Shown here piece after piece: positions 32,171 to 43,831 of a stretch of DNA of 64,000 nucleotides; the first letter of the stretch is position 1; each line of letters opens with the position of its first letter. This DNA is from Neoceratodus forsteri. Its lineage: Eukaryota > Chordata > Ceratodontiformes > Ceratodontidae. Below the pieces are notes generated by a model. It was given only the letters and a program-made list of their open reading frames with translations, made no database searches and had not been told where the DNA came from. The DNA is taken from the NCBI GenBank assembly GCA_016271365.2, contig CM057456.1, positions 667,327,501 to 667,391,500 of the forward strand, in the 5' to 3' direction. The position numbers were made by a program, and so were the translations under genes.

Positions 32171-35100
32171 TCTCTCTAAATCTAAGTAAGAACAAAATTA
32201 TTTTGTTAATGAAAGGTAACTAGACTTTGTAGTAATGCTGCAGCTATACTACAAGAAGGGATATTACAAGGTATCCACATACCACAGACAAACTAGAGGA
32301 AAACAGCGTAACCAGGAGGTTATTGTGTAAGGATGTACTGTAAAAATGAGCCACAGGCTTGATTCCCCTTCCCCACACACTCACAGAACGATAGTGAGTA
32401 GGTGAAATACCTCAAGGGTTTCATCCCCTCTTTTATTCATTGTTAAGCGTTTGCACCCTCTATTTTATTTTAATTATTACCCTAAGAAGGGTGTGTCTAG
32501 GGAATGGTATTTGGTTATTGGTACTGTGTCTTCGTATTCATGGATGTGTGCCTGATTCAGAATGAGATGTTTTTTTGTTACAGCAAGTATGCCCCCACCC
32601 TGAATTTTTAAGTGCAATAAACCTGTAATTACCCTATATCACCACCCCTCACCAGACTCCCACAGAACAATGTCAGACCATAAGGAATATAATGGGGTTG
32701 TAAATCTATGTCCTTTTCCAAGGCCATTTCATGATGTGAAAGCAATAATTATTTCTTGGGGTTCTATTCACTATGTCCACCATGACTAGAAATTTCATTA
32801 TAATAAGTTAAAATGTAATCATACACCAAAATATTCTGGTCACTCTGCACTAGCATTTCTCCACTATTTCTAATTGGTACACTGATGGAAGAGCGAAACC
32901 CCATTGGCGAAATCCCCCCCAGCGACATTTACGACAAGTTTCGAAAATGTCACTGTGGAGGACCTGCCGGTGAAATTTCACCCTTCCCCCCCCTTTGAGT
33001 TAACTCTGACTCAGAGTTAACAGTCTATAGAAAGGGGGGTCACGGGGGTGCAGACCTCTGACAGAATAACAGACCGATGTCTGAAAGGTGAAATTTTTGC
33101 CTGTCGACATTGGGGATGTCACTATGTTGAACCTCAACAACATTGTTGTCGCATTGGCATAGGTAAACCTTCACAATCTTGCTTTAAGATCCCATTTCCT
33201 GTTGAGACACAGAGCTCCCATGTTCAGTGTGATGTGCACTGAGTTTTGCAACTTGTGGAGAAGATAAAAGTTATAATTATATGTGACAGGGTTGGGCATT
33301 GTCCTATTTGTTATACAGGGAGAATTAAAAGCAAGGATCTATTTTTCTGTCTTCTCCTATTGTGTCACTTATCTGTTTCTTGCCTGTCTGGCTGTGCAAT
33401 CAAATTTTCCTAGAGAAACCTCAGAACTGGGTCTTCCAAGGGTCACACAATGTCCCCCATTATCTCTCTTCCTTCACTTGCTGTTTCTGTTCTTTCTTTC
33501 TCTTGTTGCTTCTCTGTAGTTGATATATATCTGAATCTGTATGTGAAACTGGGATCCCTTGGTTTACAAATGTATGTAGTTATATTGTTGAAAAGAATTG
33601 CAGAAAGCTGTTTGGTGTTTGTTAGAAAAAATAACAAGCTGGAAGACAGGGGATTGACCTTAAGAAACATTTAGACCTTCCACAAGCTTGTTTACAGAGC
33701 TGTCAGCCGGTAAACTGGCTCTGGCCAGATTGTCTTATTTGGCTGCCCTTGCTAAAGAATGATGTACTGGTCACTGGAAAGAAACTGACAAAGTTGATAC
33801 ATTTTGTGTGAAAAAAGGAGATATGGTTTAACGAGAAGAGGATGCAGAATTTTAATTGCCAGGTGAAAACATCTTATAAAAGAGAAAAATTTTTGTTTAG
33901 AGAGAGGGAGAGAGAGAGAGAGAGAGAGAGAATGAGAATTAGAGATACCCTTAGATGAAGGACTTTGTTTTGTTTGAACTGCCTGTATAAGAGCTATCCT
34001 TCACAATTTTATTTGTTTATTTTATTGTTATTGATAATAAAATGCTACTTGTGAATGTTATGACTTCTCCTGGTTTGCTTATGCTTCCCGACCTGTGCCT
34101 CAATGCCATGATGCCAACTGCTCATACTTATGCCGTTGCTGTTCTGTTACAAGATCAGATATTCTGTGACCCACATCAAGCCTTTTGTAACAAGATACAA
34201 CACTGACAATTCAGTGTTGCACTAGTAAACATTGGATTGCATTGCATCTTGCAATTTTTCTCAATTTGAAAAAACAAGAAAAAACATAAATAATATCAAA
34301 AGAGTTGGATCTACTGGAAACCATGAGGATTGCTGTCTGTTATTTATTTGCAGTGCAGATGTGCAAGTATAACAAAATTTAAACAGCTACTTTAACAAAC
34401 TCTGCCTCAAAAGAGAAGCAACAATGTAGGTCCAGTACAGAACACATAAATACACACAATCGCAGATGTGTAGTCTACTGACAAAGGTCTGTTAACAAGG
34501 AAGAATGAAGATTCCTTCCTTCCTGCTGCACTGCTGCCCATGGTAGCCAAGGTAGAGGGGGGTGATGTTTTAAAGTTTTTAATGGCTTTTGGAGGGCTAT
34601 TGAAATTGGCAGCCACTCAGTTGTCTTATGCATGAAGTGACCCCATCATGCATTCAGAGGGAAGATGGCATAGAAGCAAGATGTGGCTAACATGTAAAGA
34701 AAAAAAAATGTACTACATAGATTAGCATCCATTTCATGAGCATTATGCAGCATCATATGCCACTGTGACAGTTTTTCATGCTCTGAGACAATGACAGAGA
34801 TTATTTTGCAGACAAGCTGCAATCTGGCTTGTCTGATCTTTTACTGTGTTTTACATTTAATGCACAGTGGCAAAACAGCATTAGTGTTATCAAAGCCTTA
34901 TATTGTGAGAAACAGTGGCAAATATCACAGAGACCACACATACACGACATTGACTGTAACAGCAGTTGCAGTTTGAAATGTGGCCTGTTTATAACAGAGT
35001 GCCTGAAATGGCATTGGGTGACAGTGTAAACATATTTACTGTGAGAAAATAGATGCTGTTTCTGTCATTTAAATAAGCTTCACCTCAGATTCTCTTTTAC

Positions 35101-35175
35101 TTTCCATTTAGCAGAGTAGCCACAAAAAAGTAAGAGCTGGGCACCCATGTAGTCAGCAAAAAGAGTCCAATCACT
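32171..35175. other. Mostly unrecognised stretch with (GA)n tract
   Basis: A GA-rich microsatellite lies at 33901-33931. A short palindrome, GTTAACTCTGACTCAGAGTTAAC, lies near 32999-33021. Weak J-like strings occur at 34762-34785, 34867-34895, 34944-34972 and 35007-35030, discussed as a separate observation. No coding gene is supported. Confidence 0.35.
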
Positions 35176-35334
35176 TAAGCAAGGAATAATTCCCAACAGG
35201 GTGGGTGGTATTGGGCTGTACCTGCCTGCCCAGGGGTGTAGTGAGGCCTGACGCCACAGGTGGAGGGCCTTATATCCCCTGGAAGGGTGGGTATAGCCCA
35301 ATACCGCCCACCCTGAAGGGTATTATTGTGCTTA
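35176..35334. repeat. Near-perfect palindromic element (hairpin)
   Basis: The left arm (35176-35236) and right arm (35278-35334) are inverted copies. CAGGGTGGGTGGTATTGGGC pairs with CAGGGTGGGCGGTATTGGGC read in reverse, and the flanks TAAGCA / TGCTTA also pair. About 40 bp separates the arms. It looks like a small hairpin MITE; the target duplication is unclear. It lies about 150 bp beyond the stop codon of the Crypton gene. Confidence 0.6.
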
Positions 35335-35489
35335 GAAAATTGGTTATGTTTATAAAGAATGAGACAGACGCAAAGTTTAGTGATTTAAATAGTGAGGAAT
35401 TTATTTTTTTAAACAATACAACTGTGGGAGAAAAAAAAATAGTCCCTGGTAAAATAATGTATCGAAAGGGTTGTTCATTTTTGTTGAAG

Positions 35490-38129
35490 TCATTTGTTGT
35501 ATGTTATTAACTCAATAGGTGAATTGAAGGCGCAGTTGCTTGGTGTGAAGTTGGTTAATGGAGTAGGAGGTGCTGCTGCTGTTTCTGCAGTGGTGTTGTT
35601 ATGGTGACATGCTGGTCCATTGATTTTGGTTTCAGTTTGCTTGTCAGCTTCTGGATTTTGGCCTCCTAGTATTTTACTCCACTGTTGTCTGTCTTGCTGT
35701 CTTGGTGCCCAGTAGTTGGCTAGACTTGTTTCTGATTTGTGTTCTGTTACACTAGTTATTTCTCTGCTACTTAAGCCTGCATTAGACAGTAGTTGGACTG
35801 CAGTGGCTCTTATACTGTGGTTGGTATATATTTAGGTGAGCTGAGCTTCATCACAGAGTCTTGACATCATAGTTCCTAGGTAGTTTTTACCAAGTGGTGC
35901 CTAGGAGTACCAATGTGGGAGAGTATCCAGTATGGCTTGTGGTTGTTTGAGGGGATGGCAGTAAAAAGCTGTTGCAGTAGGGGGTAGTTTAGCTAAGTAT
36001 TTTTGAAATTACTTAACTGGGCAAAGTGGATTTTGTGGGTCTTCATATATAAATCCTCTATTTTTGTCTCTGTCAGTTTTGGTTGGATTCTTATGGTTTT
36101 TTGTTGGTTCATTGTGATTTAGGAAAACATAATTTAATCCATTTTCATATGTGTTTATTTGGAATGAGGTAGGTGTTAGTTCTCGTAGACCTTCTTGGCC
36201 TCGTCTGACCATAGGTATTTGTATGTCAAACCATAATTTTCTGAGGAAGCCTGGAGCAGTGTCAGTGCTTAATACTAGTGAGGTTCACAGCTTTTGCAGG
36301 TCTAGTTCAGTCAGTGGAGGGTGGTGGGTGGCATAGTCCTTTTGTTCTTTGCAAAGGTTTTTCAGGACAGAGGTTAGGACATTGTTTGATAAGCAGAAGG
36401 TTGAGTCGCTGATTAGGCTGACATTTCTTCCGATATCTTGGCTATTAATGTGTATGTTTAGTCCTGCATGAAGGGAACAGTAGCCTGAGATTGAGTACTG
36501 CTGTCCAGTGCTTATTCTCACTTCTGCATAAAACTGATGCAGCACTTTGTTGATAGCTTCTAAGGTGTCAGTTTCCCAATGTAGGGTTATATTTCTACTG
36601 ATGGCCCATTCATTGAATACTTTGAGAGCCCAATTTGTGTTTTTTCTTGCATTAGCCTCTTCACGCTCAGCTTCAATGGTGTTAAGTTCTTCTGCAGCAA
36701 TCGTGCAGAAATGCTCTTTTTCTAGATGCGTGTTTATAGTTTGATTTTCGTTGGTGTGCCTAGTTTCTGTGGTGTGGTATGTTTGCTGTTTGTTTTCTGG
36801 TTTATTGTCTTCTGTAGGTATGGGTTTTGTTTGTGGTATATTGAGTAGAATGTTTTCTGTATCTGGTAGTTCTGTTATGTCCTGTTCTTGTGGGGCATCG
36901 TGCACTGTCTGTGAAGAGAAAATGAAATTTAGTACAACAATTAATTGCTTTGAAAGTGGATATAGTTGTAATATTACATGTGCATTGTGACAGTGAGTGA
37001 GGAGCTCACAGGTGGTGTAGCACAGAAAGTTGAAATTTTATTTTATGTATGTGTGAGTTGGGAGTATAGGGGAATTTAAATGACTTGATTAGTGTCACAT
37101 AGTGTACAAGTGGAGTATGTGGGATTCAAACCGAGGTCTGCATGGTTGCAGCTCATAGTGTGCAATTTATTTGGGAACAGAAAATGGATACAGTGTGTGC
37201 TTTTAACAGATGTGGAGGGCATGGTTTTGAAAATGATAAGAAGCACATAGGGAATAGAGTATGTGTGGGGATCGAGTATTTATTTATGCTTTGTGGAGAT
37301 ACAGGGCTGTCTGAAAGGGAGGTATTTTCTTTTGATGATCTCTTGCCATGGTAGGTGGAGCAACAGAATCAGAAGTATAACAGAAATAGCAAGGTACATT
37401 TGGACAGGACAAAACTGGTAATAAAATGAAAGGGATGGGCAAGTAATTGGTGTTTTTGACAAAAAATAGAGTCGAAAAGCTGTCAAAACATGTAGACTTG
37501 GGGAGGCAGTTGTGATTTGTGTTACTGAATAAATGGGGTTAGAAATTGGTGATGTGTTTTCAAGGATTATGAAGACAGTAAGGTGAGGTACAGAACAATG
37601 AAAAGTGGGAACGCTGACTGAAACACCGGGTCATTATACGGATGAAGAAATAGTGGTAGGTGGATGAGAGGAGTTATTCACTTTGTGGTGTTTTATTGGT
37701 ACAAGGAGTCATGAAGGAAGCAAATGAGCTGTACTCGAGGAAGGAATGGTATTTTTTTGAATGACTGATGGTTCAGAGGGGGCATGAAGTGTATGCAATG
37801 TAGGCTTTAGGGGACCTGCCAACCTCCTAACCCCACTTCCAAAAAAACTCAGAAAGTGAGAAGAGGTCATTTAGTGCTTTAATGTGTAAATATAACAGTT
37901 TTTTTTTTCCACTGACCTGGTCGGTATTGTTGGGCTCGTGGGCTGTTTGTATTGCCGTACTGTTTTCTTGTGATTGCCCGGACTGTATTGCGCTTTCTGG
38001 TGGTTCGGCAGCACTTGCTTTGGTTATTTTTGGAGGAGACTCGTAAAAAATGTTGTCTTCTATGTCTGACAACATTTGCCTGAGTCCTGGTAAGATGACT
38101 ATGCCAAAATGTATTGAGACGTCTGACAT
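35490..38129 (-). mobile_element. Crypton transposon (coding span; termini not defined)
   Basis: Cryptons are tyrosine-recombinase DNA transposons without terminal inverted repeats, so the ends cannot be set by eye. The span given is from start codon to final stop of its two-exon gene. No reverse transcriptase or other gene accompanies it, which argues against a DIRS element. Vertebrate genomes hold Cryptons and several domesticated relatives. Confidence 0.75.
35490..38129 (-). pseudogene. Crypton tyrosine recombinase, two exons, four in-frame stops
   Basis: Exon 1 (38129-37917) gives 71 codons and ends in CAG|GTCAGT. Exon 2 (36908-35490) begins after TTCTCTTCACAG|ACA and stays in the same phase. 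The product would be about 543 residues. An N-terminal SAM-like DNA-binding region (W-A-L-K-V-F-N-E-W ... F-Y-A-E-V-R) is followed by the recombinase. Catalytic signatures are an R-R-G-Q-E-G-L-R-E-L box, H-S-I-R (35808-35819) and the nucleophile in A-N-Y-W (Tyr at 35712-35714). Nonsense codons sit at 36285, 36009, 35901 and 35832, with no frameshift. The family cuts and joins DNA through a phosphotyrosine bond. The resemblance to KIAA1958/DUF3504-type proteins supports the Crypton call over phage integrase. Confidence 0.8.
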
Positions 38130-38559
38130 TTTTTCACTTTATTCTGCGGTTGCGTTTAAATCTCCCGCTTCCGTGTTATGGCTTGACACACGAATGTTCA
38201 CAATGTAGACAAAGCGATGCAGGTGCCACATTGATTTCTGTTTTTTTATTGGGCAACACGGGCAGACACTCATTTAAGGTGGGCATTGTTGATTGATAGA
38301 TGCCTATCTAGTCGAGTGTCTCACCCAGTCAGGAATAAGAATTGTGTTTTCCCATTTTCTAATATGTGATAAGATCTCACAGTGAAAATTACAGCACAGC
38401 ACTCTATAACACCAGCCATCAATGTTCTACCCCAATAACAGGCGCTTTATCAAGGCGATAGTGCTACCACTGAAAGAGACCTTTTTATTTTATTAGATTA
38501 AGTAATCCCCACCTTCGTAGGTAAACACAAGGAAGGGAAGGGGAATGGAGGGGATAGAA
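38130..38559. other. No recognised feature between Crypton and CR1-C
   Basis: This may include the Crypton promoter side. A tRNA-like string (GTGGTAGCACTATCGCC in reverse, about 38450-38470) lacks a B box, so no SINE is called. Confidence 0.3.
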
Positions 38560-41390
38560 GGACCACAGAAGGGAGACAGGCACAGTGGAATGTCAAGGAG
38601 TGAAGAGGTACAGGGAACATACTAGAAGATGGTGTCCCTGAATGCAAAAAGTCTGGCTAACAAGTCAGCAGATCTGCAGGCACTGATAGCAGAAGCAAAG
38701 TGGTCTCTGGTTTCAGATTATACTGGAGAGACAGAGAGAAGGCGAGTTGTGGAGGTGTGGCTTTATATAAATGGGAAGGGATCATATGCACCAGGGAGGA
38801 TGATGAAGATGATGGGACAGAAGCCTTAAGGATAATGCTCCAGAATGCCAAAGGGAGAAGTATTCGATTAGGAGTGGTCTACAGACCACCCTCACAGGGC
38901 ATGAAGCTGGACAGGGAGCTAGGTGACCAGATTAGGAAGGTAGGAAGGAGAGGTAACATGGTCATAACAGGTGACTTCAACCTACCTGGAGTGGACCAGA
39001 GCAACCTGTCTACCTCCTGTTCCAGGGAACAGGTCCTCCTGGATACTTTCCAGGAGTGTTTCCTGGAGCAGGGGTCACAGAGCCAACCAGGGATGAGACC
39101 ATTCTGGTTCTAGTGTTATCAGATGGTGAATTGGTCCAGGAAGTAGAAGCGAGGGACCCCCTTGCAGGGAGTGACCACCGCTCGGTGTGGTTTAACATCA
39201 ATATGGGTAAAGAAGCAGCCAAGATCAAAATGAGAGTGGTAGACTTTAAAAGGGCAGACATTGGTAAGATGGGGACATACTAGTTGGGCACTTTGCAAAG
39301 CTCAGACCAGAGATGGATACGGAACAGAAATGGTCCATCATTAAAAAGGGGATACATGAGGCCACAGACACTTGCACGAGGACTCAAAATAAGAATTCCA
39401 GGACCAAGAGACCTAGCTAGCTCAACAGGAATGTGGTAGAGAAGATGAGGGAGAAGAGGCAGCCTTCCAGAAGTACAAGCATACTTTGAGGGAGGAGGAC
39501 AGGGTCATGTACTCAGAGTGGAAAACAACTTTTTCAGATACATAAAGGAAAGAAGAAACAGTGGGGATAGGATTGTCAGGATAAAGAGGGAGGGGAGATG
39601 GGTGGAAAATAGTGAAGATCAGGAGGAGGCACTAAATGAGTACTTTAGCTCTGTCTTCACTAGGGAGAAGGACAGACCTATGTCACAGGGGAAAGATGGG
39701 AGAGGACTGAGCGGTGGGGACAAAACTGATAGGGTGACTGTAGTGAACATGGTCTTCAGGGGTCTTAGAGTCATTTAGGTGGACAAGGCACAAGGTCCAG
39801 ATGGAGTGCACCCAAGGGTCCTGAGTGAACTGGCGGAAGTACTGGCTGCTCCACTGGCAGACCTGTTTAACACTTTGCTGGAGAAGGTTCATGCTGCAGG
39901 ACTGGAGGATGGCACATGTGGTTCCACTCCACAGGAGAGGTCCCAGAGATGAGCTGGGGAAGTACAGGCCAGTCAGTCTAACATCCATAGTAGGCAAGTT
40001 AATGGAGACCATTCAAATGGAAGGGCTATATACCTTCCTAGAGATAAATTGTCTCCAGGATGATAGGTAGCATGGGTTTGTTAGGGGACGATCTTGCCAA
40101 ACCAACATAATAGATTTTTATGACTGGGTCATGAGGTCTTTAGGAAGGGGTCAGGTGGTGGATGCCCTTTACCTGGACTTCAGCAAGGCATTTGATTCCA
40201 TGTCCAATGGCAGGTTGATTAGCAAACTAAGTAACCTAGGAATCAGGGACAAGCTGCTGGGGTGGGTCAGGAGCTAGCTATTTGGCAGAAACCAGAGAGT
40301 AGTGCTAGTCAGGGTCCTATACAAACCTAGACCTGTCACCAGCTGGGTCCTGCAGGTCTCAGTACTCAGACTGGTGCTATTCAACACTTTTATTGGTGAT
40401 ATAACAGATGGGGTCAAAAGTAAAATCTGCCTTTTTGCAGACAATGCTAAGCTCTTTGGGAGGGTGGACACAGAGGAGGGGAGACAAGAGCTCAGGGAAC
40501 ATTTGGCTAAGCTAGAGAAATGGTGGTCAGGCATCTGGCAGTTGGGATTCAATGCTAAGAAATGCCAGGTCATGCACCTTGGATCTAGGAACCCAGGGGT
40601 CAGCTATTGTCTGGGTGGCGTACAGGTGACAATCTCAGGAGGAAAAAGATCTGGATGTGTTAGTCAGGGGCCACATGAAACACTTTGTGCAGTGCCAAAA
40701 GACGGCAGCCAAATCAAATTAAATGCTGGGCTGTATCGCCAGAGGAATCACCTCTAGGAGGGAAGAAGTTATTCTGCAATTGTAAAGGTCACTGGTGAAA
40801 CCACACTTGGAGTACAGTGTACAGTTCTGGTGCCCTTATTTAAGAAAGGATATCAGGCTACTAGAAGGGGTTCAGAGGAGGGCAACCAAGATGATCCAGG
40901 GAATGGGGGACAAACCGTATGACAAGAAGCTATGGGAGCTCAACATGTATTCCTATGAGGACAGAAGGGAGAGGTGGGATATGATAGAAACCTTCAAGTA
41001 CCTGAAGGGTATATACAGGGTTGGAAAAGAAGGCATCTTCAATTTGAAGGGGGAAGGGACAACAAAGGGGTATAGTCTGAAACTAGTGGAGGGCAGATTA
41101 ACGAAGGAATTGAGAAGGCACTTTTCACAGAAAAAGTGGTGTCCAGGTGGAATGAGCTGCTGGAGGAGGTGCTATCAGCAGAAACAGTGGGAAGTTTCAA
41201 AGGTGGGGGGAGTAAATAAGAGAATTAGAATGGGAGGGTGAAGGAGGAAAGGGGGAGGGGGAGGACGACTCCTGGAAAGAATGGGGGGAGGAGCTCCAGA
41301 GTATTAAACTGAGCTGCATACTCATGCAGACTTGATAGACTAATGAGGTCTCTTTCTGCCTGCAATTTCGTATGTTCATATGTTCATAAG
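38560..41390 (+). mobile_element. CR1 LINE copy C, ORF2 and 3' end
   Basis: The copy starts close to the beginning of ORF2 and ends at TTTCGTATGTTCATATGTTC (about 41366-41386). The same 3' end marks the copy at 54.3-59 kb in reverse, so the two belong to one subfamily, distinct from copies A and B. ORF1 is missing by 5' truncation. Confidence 0.88.
38629..41241 (+). pseudogene. CR1-C ORF2: endonuclease and reverse transcriptase
   Basis: It opens with V-S-L-N-A-K-S-L-A-N-K. Endonuclease blocks V-V-Y-R-P-P-S, G-D-F-N-L-P-G-V and S-D-H-R-S-V are spread over three frames (38700-39283). RT blocks include F-S-S-V-F-T, G-K-Y-R-P-V-S-L-T-S (about 39960), L-D-F-S-K-A-F-D (about 40175), and F-A-D-N-A-K-L-F at 40434. 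The catalytic F-A-D-D has become F-A-D-N, losing one metal ligand. The C-terminal L-E-Y-S-V-Q-F-W and R-R-A-T-K-M-I-Q blocks are at 40795-41241. Dead. Confidence 0.85.
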
Positions 41391-42751
41391 AGAGCCAATG
41401 GCTATCAAAATTTGAAATAGGTAGTGAACAAATCAGCCCAGCTCCATAGAAAAAAGCATCAAGCAATCAATCGGTCTACACAAGACTGTAAGATAATACA
41501 TATTCAAAATACAACAATCAAGCTTTACTAAAAATGTTTTAGTACCAAACATGAGAATGTGCTTACAAATTACATATCAAGCCAAAAAGGAGAAGGAAAA
41601 CAGAGAGGATAGGGGGCATAAGGACCCTATGAATGAAATGCATAACTGATATAATTAAAATATTTACATAGATACATATTTACAAACACCAGTATATATG
41701 CACTTCACAGGTCATAAGAACCTCCTTTGCATTTAGCAGTCACTTGCGAGAAGAGCATTGACTGACAGTGGAGTGCTGGCATGTGGATGTCTGTGAGCGC
41801 ATCCACTGCTATTTGCTCACACTAATGAGATTGTGCTTGCTTGTCTCTAGCTACTGCTCAGCATCACAGTTACAGAGGAGATGAGCACATAGAAAAGCCA
41901 AGCTACAGATTTTGGGTGACCTGCCCCTAAACATTTCAAATGATAGAATTCACTATTCAGGGTGGTGTGGCTTAAAAATGTAGACTGTTACATAATATAC
42001 CAAACTGTCTTGATTTCACGCTTTGTTTTTATTGGGTTTGGAGAAAAAGAAACAATCTATGTTAGCTGACAGTCTCTCTTTAATCATAGGTGCCTAAAAC
42101 AAAACTGAAGATCACAACCAAAACTGGACTGATACCAAATGCTGCCTGACTGCATTAGTTTATTTTTTACTTTCAATGTTAAAATTTGCCAATGTTGCAT
42201 AAACTGAAGTGCATGTATTAAAAAAGACACAGGAATCAAGTAGGTCTTAAAACAAATACTCAGACAATTAGCACACTTCGTTTTTATTTTTACACAACTG
42301 CAGAGATCACTCCAGTTTTAACACTGTGTGGAGGCAAAGGGGTTGTGTTTCACATTTCCAAATAAACAGAGGCAGCTTCTTGAAAAGACCTGCTAATGTT
42401 GATGGTCTTATTTGACTAACTTTGAAATGTCTGTATCATATCTCACATGGGAAAGGGATCATGGGTGCAGTCTGTCCCCCCACACACACACACACAGCCT
42501 TGGGGTCATTATGATCACTTCAAGTTATGGAAATGCATACCTTGTTTTCTTCATTGCCAACCTCCCATAGCATTTACACAGCTAAAATAAACTCCCAAAG
42601 ATGTGCTTTTTCATTCTCCTCATGGAACCTCCAATCTTATTTGCTATAAAGATGAATGCAGTCCCTGCACCAAGAGATTACTGTGAAATAGCAGACAGAT
42701 TTATTGTACTAAGAAAGAAAACAGGAGGGTAATTATAAATAGAAGAATAGA
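41391..42751. other. No recognised feature
   Basis: An AT-rich intergenic stretch with a short CA run at 42481-42496. I saw no LINE, SINE or gene signature. Confidence 0.35.
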
Positions 42752-42889
42752 TAGGTTCTGGAGTATTACAAGGCAGTAATTCCATCAAGAGGTTCTGGGA
42801 CACAGAAACCCTCGAGAGCGAAGCTTGCGAGGTTTCTTGTGTCCCCAGAATCTTGAGATGGAATTTCTGCCTTGAAACACCAGAACCTA
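42752..42889. repeat. Palindromic hairpin element, 138 bp
   Basis: The two halves are inverted copies around 42820. TAGGTTCTGG at the left end pairs with CCAGAACCTA at the right end. AAGGCAGTAATTCCATC pairs with an imperfect copy, and GGACACAGAAACC pairs with GGTTTCTTGTGTCC. The arms run nearly to the centre, so there is almost no loop. The design is that of a short MITE; the superfamily is not identifiable. Confidence 0.65.
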
Positions 42890-43075
42890 TTTGATATTTT
42901 TTGTAATATATGGATGTGAGGAATTTCTAAGTTCTTACTTGTGCTGCTGCGGCAGAGTTCGTCAGACTCAGAGTGTTCCTCGCTTCTCATTTGCACACAC
43001 CCCCAGCTCCCGATCCATTCCCGCTTTTTTCAGAGGGAAAAACAAGAAACAAAAAAACACACGGTTCATACAGTA

Positions 43076-43190
43076 GTCACGTCAGGTAGTCCCAACGATA
43101 GTATTACAGGGACCGGAAGTATAGTATTATTGGGCCGGAAGTATAGTATTACGGGACTAACTACTCTATTACAAGGATTTTTTTGTATGG
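43076..43190. repeat. Short tandem array of CCGGAAGTATAGTATTA-type units
   Basis: Three to four imperfect units of about 22-25 bp occur in a row: AACGATAGTATTACAGGGA, CCGGAAGTATAGTATTATTG and CCGGAAGTATAGTATTACGG. GTAGTCCC at the left and GGGACTAAC at the right give the block partial dyad symmetry. Confidence 0.6.
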
Positions 43191-43351
43191 TTTTTGGGGG
43201 TATTATTTTAAGAATCCATATATTATACATTTGTTCAGCACAACTCCCTCTAACCTTTAAAAATATACTAGCAATAGCACTCAGTGGTCAGGGGATGCAA
43301 TGAGAAGTGTAACCCTCTGTATACAAACAAAAAAGTTATCATGTGTGACCA

Positions 43352-43831
43352 TCTTATTTTATTTATTTATTTATTTATTTATGGTATTTTGGTAACCAGG
43401 TGAGCCCACTGAGACCAGAGGTCCCTTTTTCAGGGGTGACCCAGAATTAATTATATACAGTCATAACAGGTACATTAAGTCATAAAAGAGGCAGGACATA
43501 ATTGATAGCACAACTTATATACAGCTACATAGGAGCATTTAGTTAACACAATTAGGCTACTTAGTAACCAAGTTTGCATGTGTAACAGAAAACAGAGAGA
43601 TGAAATCAACGATGGACAGTCAGTCATGTACAGGTACAGAGGAAATTAATTGCTAATAGGTATAACACTTTAGCAACAAGATAACAATAAATAAGGAAAT
43701 CACAGTTACACAGCTAGATTACAGTACATGCTAAGATGTAATACAAATGTACTGTACATCGGGTATAATGGGTTGCGGAGCACCAAGTTACTAGGTTCAG
43801 TGGTAACAGCTGCAATGGTAGCATTCTATAC
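43352..43831 (-). mobile_element. L2 LINE 3' end fragment (copy E)
   Basis: It starts with the TTTA microsatellite at about 43353-43382, then GGTAACCAGGTGAGCCCACTG and CCAGAGGTCCCTTTTTCAGG. This is the reverse of the 3' UTR at 19330-19418. Only 3' UTR is present. It abuts the 3' end of the next L2 at 43832. Confidence 0.7.

Noticed and set aside
32999..33021. GTTAACTCTGACTCAGAGTTAAC palindrome as an operator
   Set aside because: A short dyad in a vertebrate intergenic stretch without other context; no function can be supported.
35490..38129. DIRS-type retroelement
   Set aside because: A tyrosine recombinase is present but no reverse transcriptase or RNase H accompanies it.
38440..38475. tRNA-like string in reverse (GTGGTAGCACTATCGCC)
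   Set aside because: No B box follows at the right distance, so neither a tRNA nor a SINE is supported.
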